Below, one piece after another: positions 1 through 11,407 of a DNA stretch of 64,000 bases. Positions within the stretch are counted from its first letter, which is position 1; each line of letters starts with the position of its first letter. The notes beneath the pieces are model-generated. The model saw nothing but the letters and a program-made list of their open reading frames with translations. It did no database searches and was not told the DNA's origin. This DNA is from Phytophthora colocasiae. Taxonomy: Eukaryota > Oomycota > Peronosporomycetes > Peronosporales > Peronosporaceae. Made by a program: the position numbers and the translations under genes. Location of the stretch: assembly GCA_018806915.1 (NCBI GenBank), contig JAGKQI010000102.1, positions 682,001 to 746,000 on the forward strand. The letters run 5' to 3'.

Positions 1-1
1 G

Positions 2-1892
2 CCATGGATTGATTGGAGGTCGAAGACCTTAGGTGCTACGCACTTCTCTCCTAGTGGAGCTTTGGCGAGTCATGAACCCACCTCTGCTAGGAAGCAGAAG
101 CGCTATTGGCGCGAGCATCGAGCCGAGTCGGCTATGATGCTGGAAGTCGGTGTGTCCGAGTTAGTGGACGGCACCGAGTGCGAGGACCGCAGTCCTGTTG
201 AGCGCGTAGCGCTGGTTGACAGTGAGTCAACGTGTGGGCAAAGCTCACGTAACCCCTGTGGGGCGGCACGTACTCCGCCGAGTGACGCCGGTCATGGACC
301 GTCACTGGATGCCGATGGCATCGGGCCTTACCAGGCCGTGAACTGTGAGGCGGCACGTACTCCGTCGAGTGATACTGGTCGTGGACCAAGTCGATCGCTG
401 AGTGTCTCTGACACTGGACCTGTTACGGTCATTGATTGTGCAGCGGCACGTACTCCGCTGAGCGGCATCGGTCGTCGACCGAGTGGATCGCAGAGTGTCA
501 CTGACACTGGGCCTGAAGGGGCCGAAACCTGTGCGGCGGCACGTACTCCGTCTAGTGACGTCGGCGGTAGACCGAGTCAGTCACTGAGTGTCACTGACAC
601 TGGGCCGGGCAAGGCCATAACCTGTGCGGCGGCACGTACTCCGTCGAGTGGACGTTCGTCGGCTAGGCGACGACGTCGTAAGGCCCTATGGGCGAGACGC
701 TCTGCGTCTGAGTCGTCCGTGACGTCAAGTGTCAACGCACGGGAGGGCTGTGGGCAGCTATACACTCTGGTTGATGGAGTGGACGGCAGTGCCGAAGGCA
801 GCGTCCTGCTGGACGGACTGCCGAGTGTTGACAAGCTCCTTGAGCTAGAGGAGATGTCGTTCGCCGACTTTGGCGATGCCTTGAAGGCTGGCGAACTCGC
901 CGAGGTGGTCATCGTTCGACCTGAAGAGGAGTTAAACTCATCGTCCGTCGTGGACGAGTCCGTCTTGGCCGAGGTCAAGAAGGCGTTGAGCGCCAGGAGT
1001 GGATCGGAGATCCTCAAGAATCCCTCGGATCCCTTCTACTCCTTGCTGAAGGAATATGGAGACGTTGTCTCAAAGGAACCACCGAGTGGCCTGCCTCCTG
1101 ACCGAGGCGTTCGTCACGAGATCGACTTAGTTCCCGGAACTAAATACTGCGTGACCCGGCAGTGGCCTCTTCCTAAAGAGCAATGCGACGTCATTGACGC
1201 CTTCTTCCGTGCGAAGCACGCGGCGGGTCTCGTGCGCGAGAGCAAGTCTCCGCATTCCGCGCCAACGTTCTGTGTCAGAAAGCCGAATGGCAAGTGGCGT
1301 ATCGTTCACGCTTTTAACAAGCTCAACGCTGCCACGATTCCGGCGCAGACGCCGATTCCTAGGAAGGATGTTCTTCAGAACAACATGGTGGGTTGCACCA
1401 TGTACAGTGCGCTCGACTAGTCGATGGCTACTATCAGCTGCTCATGCGAGCCAGTGATATTCCGCTTACAGCGGTGAGCACCCCGAGCGGTATGCTCTGG
1501 GAGTGGCTCGTCATGCCCCAAGGGCTGTCGAATGCGCCTGCAACGTTCAATCGTCTAGTGACGCAGTTGTTCAGGCCCCTACGGGCATTCGCACAGACGT
1601 ACTTTGACGATGTGTTCGTCCACAGTCGTGCTGAGCACGGAAAGACTGATGTCGAGGTACACGTGGAACACGTGAGAGCAGTGCTCGAGTGCATGCGCAC
1701 CAACAAGTTGTACGCCAACGCGGACAAGTGCGTCTTTGGCGCGGAAGAAATCCCTTTCCTAGGGTGCTTCATTGGGAAGCATGGCCTTCGTGCTGATCCA
1801 GCAAAGGTCAAGGCCATTGTGGACTGGCCGGTTCCCTTGAACCAGAAGGACTTGCGTAAGTGGCTGGGCTTGGCCAACTACTTGCACAAGTA
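2..1892 (+). pseudogene. pol: Element G pol, 5' part: protease end, linker, reverse transcriptase (frameshifted, interrupted)
   Basis: The frame is open from the window edge, with a PWIDWRSKTLGA-like segment typical of the end of a Gypsy protease. A linker with about five imperfect ~30-aa repeats follows (AARTPSSD... core). RT then begins near 1080 (HEIDLVPG, the fingers region KPNGKWRIVHAFN, palm YFDDVF near 1600-1615, EIPFLGCFIG near 1750). The frame breaks at about 1417: one C seems missing in the codons for the conserved ALDLVDGYYQ motif, giving a TAG at 1418-1420, and homology resumes in the next frame. It stops being element G at 1892, after LHKY, where the A-1 LTR begins. No start is visible because the polyprotein starts upstream. 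Nonfunctional as it stands. Confidence 0.9.
262..655 (+). repeat. Tandem ~90-bp coding repeats in element G linker
   Basis: The string ggcacgtactccg recurs about every 90-93 bp (near 265, 354, 446, 538, 631). Each copy encodes AARTP followed by a Ser/Asp/Pro-rich stretch and, in most copies, SVTDTGP. About five units lie in frame between protease and RT. Confidence 0.85.
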
Positions 1893-2629
1893 TGTGGTGG
1901 AGCGGATCTGGCCAAAATCTGGTTGAGGCCGATCGCGATCGCCACTTGCGCCCAGACACCGACTAACGGAGGGGGTCCCCCGATGATCCGTGATCTTGTT
2001 GCGTGTAGTGTTCACCTTGTGTACCCGTCGGTAGGCGGGTTACGCTCTTCCAGGTAACTTCTGAAGATGTCTTGGGACGAGAAGAAGGTCTTGGGTGACG
2101 CAGGGGTTTGAGGCGGCGTGGAAGTTCTTCACTCCACCTCGGGGTACTTGATCCCGGTCGTAGGCGAGTTCTCGAGCCTTGATCCGGGTGCCTGGTTCTT
2201 GATCCAGGTCTTCCAATAGTCCAATGTTCGGGATTCAGTCCCTTCCTTTCGTTGTTTTCCGCTTCCGATAGCGGGGGTCTTGAGGGGGCGAGATTCGACG
2301 GGATCCTTAGGCTAAACAACCAATTCCTTCCGATCCGATGTATGCACTTAAAGGATAGTTCACTAGATAGGGCAAAGCTGGCCAATATATTATCCAGACT
2401 TAACCGCTATACTAGGTCACGTATCCTTACCTTCCTGACGCTTGTAGGGCCAATGTAGTTCCCGGTTCCAGGCGTAGCGAAGACACTTGAGTGGTTCAGG
2501 GCAAATTCGAGTCTGTTTATGGTTATTCCTATGCCTACTAATCCCATCCTGATTTACTATCCTACGATCACATGACACTGGCTACGTAGCTGATCCCTAG
2601 CTTGGCTCCCCTAACCCTGATCTTGAGCC

Positions 2630-2800
2630 GATTCCGTACTTAACCGAAGCTTGATCTCGTACTTAACCGAAGCTTGATCTCGTACTTAACCGAAGCTTGA
2701 TCTCGTACTTAACCGGGACTTGATCTCGCACTTAATCGGGACTTGATCTCGCACTTGATCGGGACTTGATCGCTGCCTGATCGGGACTTGATCGCGCGTG
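2630..2800. repeat. 23-bp GATC minisatellite in A-1 LTR
   Basis: Tandem units built on cttaaccgaagcttgatctc, followed by diverged units with cttaatcgggacttgatc. Related arrays with different copy numbers lie at about 4011-4165 and 14660-14785. Confidence 0.85.
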
Positions 2801-3081
2801 ATCCCGCTTGGTCGTCCTCCAGGGAATCAGGATCAGGCCAATGGGAGGGTCGCGAGCGCCGGGCTGGACCGTGAGCCAAGATCGTATCCACCTAGGACCA
2901 TGCCAAAGCCGATCACGTGGCAACACCCTTGCTCCTTCCTTCTTGCCACTCGATATGACTTGATTATTGTCAATCACCACTCCACTGCCACCGATTACAC
3001 TTGATTAACCGTGATCATCAGCAGATCACACTTTGGCTTGGACTGAGTATACAGTATACACTCGAAGCGTGATCGAGAAAT

Positions 3082-4675
3082 TGTGGTGGAGCGGATCTGG
3101 CCAAAATCTGGTTGAGGCCGATCGCGATCGCCACTTGCGCCCAGACACCGACTAACGGAGGGGGTCCCCCGATGATCCGTGATCTTGTTGCGTGTAGTGT
3201 TCACCTTGTGTACCCGTCGGTAGGCGGGTTACGCTCTTCCAGGTAACTTCTGAAGATGTCTTGGGACGAGAAGAAGGTCTTGGGTGACGCAGGGGTTTGA
3301 GGCGGCGTGGAAGTTCTTCACTCCACCTCGGGGTACTTGATCCCGGTCGTAGGCGAGTTCTCGAGCCTTGATCCGGGTGCCTGGTTCTTGATCCAGGTCT
3401 TCCAATAGTCCAATGTTCGGGATTCAGTCCCTTCCTTTCGTTGTTTTCCGCTTCCGATAGCGGGGGTCTTGAGGGGGCGAGATTCGACGGGATCCTTAGG
3501 CTAAACAACCAATTCCTTCCGATCCGATGTATGCACTTAAAGGATAGTTCACTAGATAGGGCAAAGCTGGCCAATATATTATCCAGACTTAACCGCTATA
3601 CTAGGTCACGTATCCTTACCTTCCTGACGCTTGTAGGGCCAATGTAGTTCCCGGTTCCAGGCGTAGCGAAGACACTTGAGTGGTTCAGGGCAAATTCGAG
3701 TCTCTTGGGCGTTGTTGAGATATCGAGAGATCCTCACACTAGCGTAAGGTAAGCCGGCCAAATCGGGGATCCGGTCTTAGCTGTAGCTACGTGGGCGAAG
3801 TGACTTGCTGGAACACTAAGGGGAGGCCAATATGCTATCCTCTTCCCTTGTCTTGGGTCCTGAAGGAATCCACTTGCGCACTAGAAGGTAAATTCGAGTC
3901 TGTTTATGGTTATTCCTATGCCTACTAATCCCATCCTGATTTACTATCCTACGATCACATGACACTGGCTACGTAGCTGATCCCTAGCTTGGCTCCCCTA
4001 ACCCTGATCTTGAGCCGATCTCGTACTTAACCGAAGCTTGATCTCGCACTTAACCGAAGCTTGATCTCGCACTTAACCGAAGCTTGATCTCGCACTTAAC
4101 CGAAGCTTGATCTCGCACTTAACCGAAGCTTGATCTCGCACTTAATCGGGACTTGATCGCTGCCTGATCCCGCTTGGTGATCCTTCAAAGAATCCGGATC
4201 AGGCCACAAGAAGAGTCTGCGTCGCGCCTGGGGTTGACCTTGATCCGGAGCTGATCTCGCACTTATACGGGAGAGCATCATTGCGCGATCTTGCGTGATC
4301 TCGCTTCGTCGCCGCTCGGGGAAGTTGGATCGTGCTGTTAGAGGCTTCGGGGCGCCAGGGTAAGCTGATCATGCTCGCTTGGGGCCCCGTCATCGTTGAT
4401 CGCGCGAGAACATCCTTGATTTCCCCATTCTTCCTCCGGCAGGATTCGGATCACCCACGAACACCACGGCAGGATTCGGATCACCCACGAACACCGCTCC
4501 ACCTGCTTCTTCGCCGGTGTCTCCGTTGCCTGTTCCCGGCGGGACCCATCGTACCTTCGTCTGATTCGACCCAGATCTGGCGATCACAGGTCCCCCCTGT
4601 CGCTCGTTCCGACTCTATTCGGGTTCGTGGCTGACATCGCCTCTCCGGGAAAATTTTTTCGTCCGCTTCACCACA
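3082..4675. mobile_element. Solo family A LTR (third subtype) inside A-1 3' LTR
   Basis: Starts TGTGGTGG, ends CTTCACCACA, and is flanked by the 4-bp duplication aaat (3078-3081 and 4676-4679). There is no internal region, so it probably arose by LTR-LTR recombination after insertion. Its first ~800 bp match the A-1 LTR, including the module at about 3692-3901. After the minisatellite (4011-4165) it diverges and ends with its own sequence, so it is neither the A-1 nor the A-2 subtype. Confidence 0.9.
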
Positions 4676-4841
4676 AAATATCCACCCATATCTGCAGTGA
4701 TCATGGGTTTACGGCACTGGATCAAGCAAAATCTCACTGAACTAGCGTCGTCCAAAGCGATCGGAAGCAGCCATCGGTCCACCATACTAATCCCATGTAT
4801 TTCTCGAGTAAGTACGAAAAATCGAGATGTGCTTTACCACA

Positions 4842-4852
4842 TCCGCCCCCAG
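4842..4852 (-). promoter_or_regulatory. Polypurine tract of A-1
   Basis: Read on the minus strand the bases before the 3' LTR are ctgggggcgga, directly abutting TGTGG. The same tract abuts the 3' LTRs of A-2 (21793-21803) and A-3 (37629-37639). Confidence 0.8.
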
Positions 4853-5793
4853 TTCGCAAGTTGTATCACACGGGGATTCACTTCGAACTCGCTGCGTTAG
4901 AAACGACTGGTATTGACGTATGCAGTGAACCGTGACGAAAACCCCATTCAGTCCGGTGGACTACAACGTAAGTGTGTAATCGAGCAATGTCCTCTTGTCT
5001 TGTTGTTCCCGCAGGAAAAAGGATAATACACCGGCGCTCCCGGCACAGCTACCTTGTTGGTGCCCCATACTCAAAGAAATTCGGCGACGTTCGACGTGAT
5101 TGAGGTCGTAATATAGTACGTCCCATCGTATCAACTTCAAATGGGTACAAAACGTCGGTAATGTAATGTTGGGCGTGATCAGGTGCAGCTGGTACGTCAT
5201 CTCGACACATCACCTGTGATAAGCTTGAAACAAACTTGTTCTTGAACAAACGATCGTAAATAAGCAATAACGACTCGGTGTTTCGCGTAATTGAGCCAAA
5301 CTTGCACTCGGTATTGTCATATCCAGCCCTCACTGCCGATCTCGATACACCCAGCATGATCACCTCCAATGTTCCGCGATATCGAAGTGTAAGCTCTATC
5401 TAAGTTCAAGCACCACTTACTGTTGACAGTAAAATAAGTCCAATACTCATTGCTGGCCTGTTTCTGAGGCAATTCGCGCAATACGACCAGGCCCACACTC
5501 GATCTTCGTTTTGGGTATCGCATCCCTCATCAGTCCCCAGTCCTTGATAATAACCCACGTAATTCAAATATCTACCATAGTCACCATTCGAGAATAGCCT
5601 GTACCCATCGCCTCCAAGTCGTGACCCTCCTTCATCTTCACCAGAGCGCCCAGGATCACCTTCCACTGGCGTCGACCGCCCTGTTTCACATGCATATACA
5701 CAAATATAAAATTCTCATCCTGATCCAGATTTTACTCCGGACCAGCTTCGTCGGTCACGGTGAAGCAACCCGGTTTCTTCACCTGCCGTCCAC
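4853..5793. other. A-1 region between PPT and pol: unrelated sequence in the antisense-gene slot
   Basis: About 940 bp. The part from about 5685 resembles the 3'-UTR sequence next to pol in A-2 (catgcatataca...aaatataaaa). The ~780 bp before it has no recognisable match to the antisense gene found here in A-2 and A-3, and is poor in GATC compared with the rest of the element. Short ORFs up to 106 aa exist but nothing recognisable. Confidence 0.6.
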
Positions 5794-8700
5794 CTACACC
5801 TCTTCATGTGACTGCATCACGCCGAATCGGTTTCGGTTCGCGTGGTCTCGCAAGAACGTGCTCAGTATAGCTCCGCAATTGAGGTCCGCCTCATCGACCC
5901 AAGTCGGATCATCATATCCGACCCAGTGTACCAGGAACTCTCGGTAAATCCTGCCGTAGCGAGTCCGCTTTCCGCATCGCATGTCGGAAATCCGCTCAAC
6001 TTCGTACTCGTCGGCATCCAGATCTGGGGTCCAACTATCCTCCGGGAGCAAGGTTTCGTCGAAATCTCGGCGATCGGCCTCGTTCACGGTCAGCTCGACT
6101 CGGGGTCGGTCGGGAAAGTTCCGCACCAGTTTCAGCTTCGAGACATGGACTATCGGGAATATGTGATACCCGGATCCCGCAATTTCCAGCTTGATCGTGA
6201 ACTCATTGATCTTTTCTGCTACTCGGAACGGACCATGCCATAAATGTGCCAATTTACGTGCGTAACCTTCCCTCACGCGATCGAGGTATAACCAGACACG
6301 GGACCCAACCTCGATCCCGTGGGGGTCGATCTCTTCGTTATGCCGATCCGCCCGATTAGCGATCGCTTCCCGCAAACGGACATTGACCTGTTCCCGCGAC
6401 TGCTGATAGTATCTTTGGACCCTATATCGCCATCGACGAGGATCACGATCGTGATGCCTGGTGGACCCAACTGGTATCGTAGCCTCCAACGTCGATCTCG
6501 GATCCCACCCGTGTACCAGATAATGAGGTATCTCCCGGATCCGGTCGTGGGCGGTGTTGATCGCGAACGTTAACCGCTCAGCGTATTCATCCCAGTCCTT
6601 CTGATCAAGATCCTGGACATACATCTTGATCGCCCTCGTTGCCGTCTGTACCATTCGTTCTGCTGTTCCATTGGCTTGGGGGCGATATGCCATCGTCGCT
6701 CGCTGCCGTTGCCCCAATATCCTGTTGAAGGATCGGAAGAAGTCGGACATGAAACCTGGCTCCCGATCGTGTCGGATGATCTCGCTGGCACCAAATCTTC
6801 GGAACACGCACTCCTCATAAGATTCCGCGATCGTCTGGGCGGATCGAGAGGAACTGGCCTTGGCAATCACATATCCCGAGAACAGATCGACCCAGATCAG
6901 CAACTCGGTGTTGCCCTTATCGGATCTGGGCAAGGACGGTATATGGTCCATTGCTATAATCTGGAACGGGTAAGTCGCTTGCAAATTCCCTGGGGATTCG
7001 CCTTGGATAGTGGGTCTACCTTTTCCTGTCTCACAATCCACGCACTCCCCCACGTATCGTTGCACGCTCCGATACAGTCCTCTCCAGTGGAAGTGATCCC
7101 GGATCCGTTGGTAGGTACGCCCGATTCCTTGGTGTCCGCCTTCGAGAGTCGTATGATAGTGGTGCAGGACATCCTGTTGTAGCGTTTCTGGGACCACCAG
7201 CTTCATCAGTCGGTCTCGTTCGACGTCCGACCTCGGCGTTGGGGGACAGTAGAAAAGTAGATTATGTTCGTCTACCTCGTAGTCGGACGCAATCTTACTA
7301 CAGGATCGCGATTCCGCTTGAGTGATGTCCGTAATCGGCCCGATCAGGTATTTCTTCAATCCTGCGATCCAAGCTTCTTCGTCCTGCGCCCGCTTGATCC
7401 GATCGATCCTCATCTCTCGGACCAACTCTTCTTGTAGGACAGCGGCGTCCGACCTCATTCGAGCGGCTCGCGTAGTTACCGCGGACACTCGGACCACGAG
7501 ATCTTCAGTCTTGGGGATCAGGATCTCGTCTAGTCGATTTAAGGTGACTAGATCCTGCTGATCTCCCTCGCTACGAACCTCGATCCCGCCTTGACGTTGT
7601 AGAGCGGCACTTGCTAGGCTGTCTGCGCTCCCGTTCCAGTCTCTCTTCACATGGACAAGCTCGTGATCTCCCCAATTCCGCAAATGATCCAGCACTTACT
7701 GTTTCAGTAACGTCAATCCTGGCGCCTTACAGTCGATCTCGCCCCGGACTTGTCGGATCACCAGGTTCGAATCGCCACAAACGACCAAACGGCGGCGTTT
7801 AACTGTGCGATCATGCCAAGACCTAGCAAGAGTCCACGGTATTCCGCTTCATTGACAGTAAGACTCTCCGCATAGTCTGATCTAGCCTTGATCACTTTCC
7901 ACTCCGGCAAACTCCACACGATCGCGCTGAAAGCGCCTCCTCCTCGTTTCACGCGTGCCGAACCGTCGAAACTTACTACCCATAGCTCCTCACCTGGATC
8001 TACGGTGGGAATCGGCATCTGGATCTTACGTCTTGGTTCCTTCTGTGGCGCGATCGCGATCAGGGCTTCGTCGATCTCCGATCTAGGCGTTATATTAGCT
8101 GCGATCGCCCCCAGTATCTCATCCTCTCCCTTCGTACACTTCGTGATCTCGAGTGTCCATGCGGACAGAAGAGCAGACCATTGTCCCAGACGTCCTTGGA
8201 GGCCGGCAGACTTGAACAGCCAGGCAAGCGTGGAGTGTCTGGTTAGGACCTTGATCCGACGTCCCACCAACAGGGTGTAGTGTAGATCCAAGATCCGAAG
8301 TAGAGCCAACACCTCCTTTTCGGCAACATTATAGTTTAGCTCGTTCGTCTTCAAGGTTCGGCTGGCAAACGCGACCGGGTGGCAGATCTGGTCGTGTTCC
8401 TGCATAAGTGCGGCGGAAATCGCCCAGTCACTAGCATACACGATCACCACGGGTAACTTCGTCATGTCGAAGTGACGAAGGATCGGGGTCGACGCGATCT
8501 TGGTTTTCAAGGCTGTAAACGCCCTGTGTGCCCTACCCCACCTCTCGTCGCCAGCTTTTTGGGCCAGATTGGCTTCGACCTCGCTTGAACAGGGGGGAGG
8601 CATCGCCCCTAAGTCGGGATCCGGTGTACTATCCCCCTTTTGAGTCGAGGTGTCTGGTGATCCATCCTGATTCGACTTAAGCGCAACGGGATCTCGCGTG

Positions 8701-11406
8701 ATCGGGTCCGTACTATCCATGATCTTTCGAAGATCTGGTCGCTTCTTCAGTTCTGCGAACTCCACCTCACGTAGTTCATATAGGACCGATGCATAGATCG
8801 CATAATTCTCAATGAACCGACTATAGTAATTCAAACTTCCCAGGAACGATTGCATGGATCGGAGTGATCCGGGGAATGGTAGATCCGTCAGAGACTTTAG
8901 GTCTTTCGGGTTTGCCTCGAATCCGTCGATCGACACTTTGTGTCCGAGATATTCCACCTTATCCATGCCCCAGAAGCTCTTCGCCACACTGATCGAGAGA
9001 TTCCACTTATCACAGGCCTCCAATAGGTCTTCCACCCGATCGCACATTTGATCCCATGTTCCAGCCGTGATCAAGATATCGTCGATGTATGATCTCCGTC
9101 CTAGAACCGACGGGCGACCAGGATCCTCCGGGATCCCTGATTCAAACACATCTGCAGAGTCTTCCATATTCCCTGACTGGGAGATCTTCAAAAATCCATA
9201 TAGGGCGTTGTCCACAAGACGTTGATAGATCTGAGGGGCGTTCTTCAGCCCGAACGGCATGCGATTCCACTCGAAGAGGCCGAACGGGGTGATGAAAGCT
9301 GAGATCGCGCGAGCTCGATCGGTCATTGATACGACCCAGAATCCACTCGCCATGTCTAATGAACAATACCACAGAACCTTGTCAAGATCTTCTAACAGGT
9401 CATTGATCAGAGGCATTGGGTAGATCATCAGCCTCGTGAGACCGTTCACCAGCCGATAATCGATACATAGTCGGATGTCTACGCCGTTCTTCTTGATGAT
9501 CACCACGATCGGAGACGCCCATGGCGAGGTCGATGGCCGGATGATCTTGGCAGCTAGGAGTCCTTTGATGAGATCCGATACTTTCTCGCGGAACTGTGGC
9601 GCCACCTTTCGGACTCGTTGTGCGATCGGCTTTGCGTCACCCACGTCGATATCGCATATAACACCCCTGGCCGCTGGAGGAAGTGCGTTTCCCTTTCCGA
9701 TCAGGAGATGTCGCTTCTTCCAAATAATCTGTCGAAGTTTCTCGATCTCCTCCGGGGTAGCCGATCCCGGATTTCCTACTTGCAGATCTTCGATCCTGAC
9801 TTCTTCAGTGGTGGAAATCTGGATCTCCGGTACTACTGCGAGATTATCGGCTAGATCTTCGGCCGAAAAATCGCCACTTTCGTGTAAGTGGGTCTGATCA
9901 GCGTTCTCGATCCCTTCAGGAGATGTCGGATCCGGTTCATCCGTTGATTGATCACGCAGCCTATCGTCCTTGGCTGTCCAGATCGGGGTGTCTTTAACCA
10001 TGGGGACGGCATCGGCGTCGGATACATGTTGGATCTCGATTTGAAAATCTGGTTTTTCTGTTTTACCTCGATTTCCTCTTCGCATGTCCGATCTGTCCGA
10101 CCTGGGGCCTGATCTGGCAAGCTCTCATTCGTCTCAGTCTCACCATTCGTCTCAGTCTCACCGCCCCCAGCTTCGCCACTCGGGGCCTTGTCGGAACTGA
10201 TCGTGATCGGTGGGGTATCCATGGGATCCGGTTGGGGATCGATGAATGCGACCTTGACTTCGGCCGTATCGGTCGGTGATCGCGGTTCCAATGTCGATAT
10301 TGGTGCAGGATCAGGATCGGTCTTGATTGCCCCACCTCGACGGAGTATAGATCGCGGCGTAACGTAGGTCGGCCGTTCGACCGACGGTAAGGGGATCTCT
10401 ACGGTTTCCTGAGGTTCCGGTCTTGCGTCCACTGTCGCTTCTAGAGCTAGATTCTGCCACTCCATGTAACGCCGGGACCCGACCGACACAAACCCGGGGT
10501 AGCGAGGAACTTTTTCTTGATCAAGTACCATCCCGACATGTAATCTGTGATCCAGTCGTAAAATCTTCTCGCTCAAATTCGTGATCACTAAGTACCGAGT
10601 TCGGCCGGGTCCATTTACCACGGTGGGTACCCATTGGTCGCCTCTGTTCACCCACAATTTTTCTGTCGCCGATAATTTCACTCTCGATGCGATCTCTTCA
10701 GATCCCCCAACTGGGATATGTAGATCTTCCTCCAATTTTACCGATCTTACCTTCTCCCCGTATAATCTCTTGCGACCACTAAGTGGGATCCCCACTTCAT
10801 TAGGTAAGCACATCGATCCCTTCGCAAGATCCATCCGGACCCCAGCCGGGATCATGAAATCCATACCCAGAATCGCATCTTGCCCGGATAGATCCCCGAT
10901 CCAAATATCGAAAAAGTAGACCAAGTATCCCGCAAGCGTGATCTTGATCCTCGTTCTTCCCTCGGTGGTGTACACATTATCACCGATCCCAACACACTCC
11001 TGTCTCTGACTAGTGTCAAAGTGGCACCCAACCTTACGAGCAAAGGCGGTATCCAAGATGGATACCTCGGCGCCAGTGTCCAGGAGCAAGATCGCTCTTT
11101 CGTGATTGATCTTGCCTGAGATCTTGGCTTGGCGGAACCATTTTCCGGGTGCGTGGTATTTTCAATACCCCCTGGATTCTCCTTCCTTGAGATCCAGAGC
11201 CACTTCCGCACCAGATCGAGAGAACTCATCGATCCGGGGAAGACTCGCGATCTTAGCAGTATACGAATGCAACTTACATGTATTACCGCGCAGATCCGAA
11301 TTCTCCCTATCTTGATCTCTCGATTTCTTGTTCACATATGCATAGATGCAGTACTCAGAACGCTCGGCTCGTACCGGTTTCCAAACCGGCGAGCGTCCTA
11401 GTTTAA
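5794..11406 (-). pseudogene. pol: A-1 pol: protease, RT, two RNase H, integrase, chromodomain (several breaks)
   Basis: Entered from gag by a -1 shift at 11401-11407. Order: ~110-aa leader, aspartic protease LLDTGAEVSILD (near 11060-11090), Glu/Pro-rich linker, RT with SPWASPIVVIIKK and YIDDILI (near 9080), native RNase H, a second RNase H (SFDGSA, NEAEY, GDSN), integrase with an HHCC finger (GGHQGIGR...CVDCETGKG) and the DDE core, then a C-terminal chromodomain (EFLVHWVGYDDPTWVDEADL). Breaks: TGA at 11162-11164 before protease (TGG in A-3), a T-run frameshift near 10060, a 1-nt frameshift near 7791, and TAA at 7696-7698. The integrase frame carries no 7-nt deletion, unlike A-2 and A-3. Left of about 7650 the sequence diverges strongly from A-2. 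Confidence 0.9.
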
Positions 11407-11407
11407 C
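11359..11407 (-). promoter_or_regulatory. -1 ribosomal frameshift site at gag/pol junction of A-1
   Basis: On the coding strand the gag frame reads G TTA AAC TAG, a canonical X XXY YYZ heptamer (11407-11401) followed at once by the gag stop. A two-part hairpin starts right after: outer stem GACGCTCG/CGAGCGTT and inner stem CCGGTTT/AAACCGG. Slipping back one base reads directly into the open pol frame. Confidence 0.82.

Larger units (their letters stand above)
1893..4841 (-). repeat. A-1 3' LTR (interrupted by a solo LTR)
   Basis: LTR sequence occupies 1893-3081 and 4676-4841, about 1.35 kb after removing the inserted solo LTR and its 4-bp duplication. It matches the partner at 13727-15229, except that it lacks a 198-bp module which in other copies is bracketed by direct repeats AAATTCGAGTCT. 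It contains a 23-bp GATC minisatellite at about 2630-2800. Confidence 0.9.

Noticed and set aside
1929..1947. gcgatcgc octamer (cyanobacterial HIP1-like)
   Set aside because: Explained by GATC richness of a eukaryotic LTR; no other prokaryotic feature.
3703..3890. A separate small transposon (the 198-bp module)
   Set aside because: It is bracketed by direct repeats belonging to the LTR and lacks terminal inverted repeats; deletion or duplication between those repeats explains its presence and absence.
5049..5666. 106-aa and 86-aa minus-strand ORFs in the A-1 cargo segment
   Set aside because: Short, overlapping, no recognisable motif.
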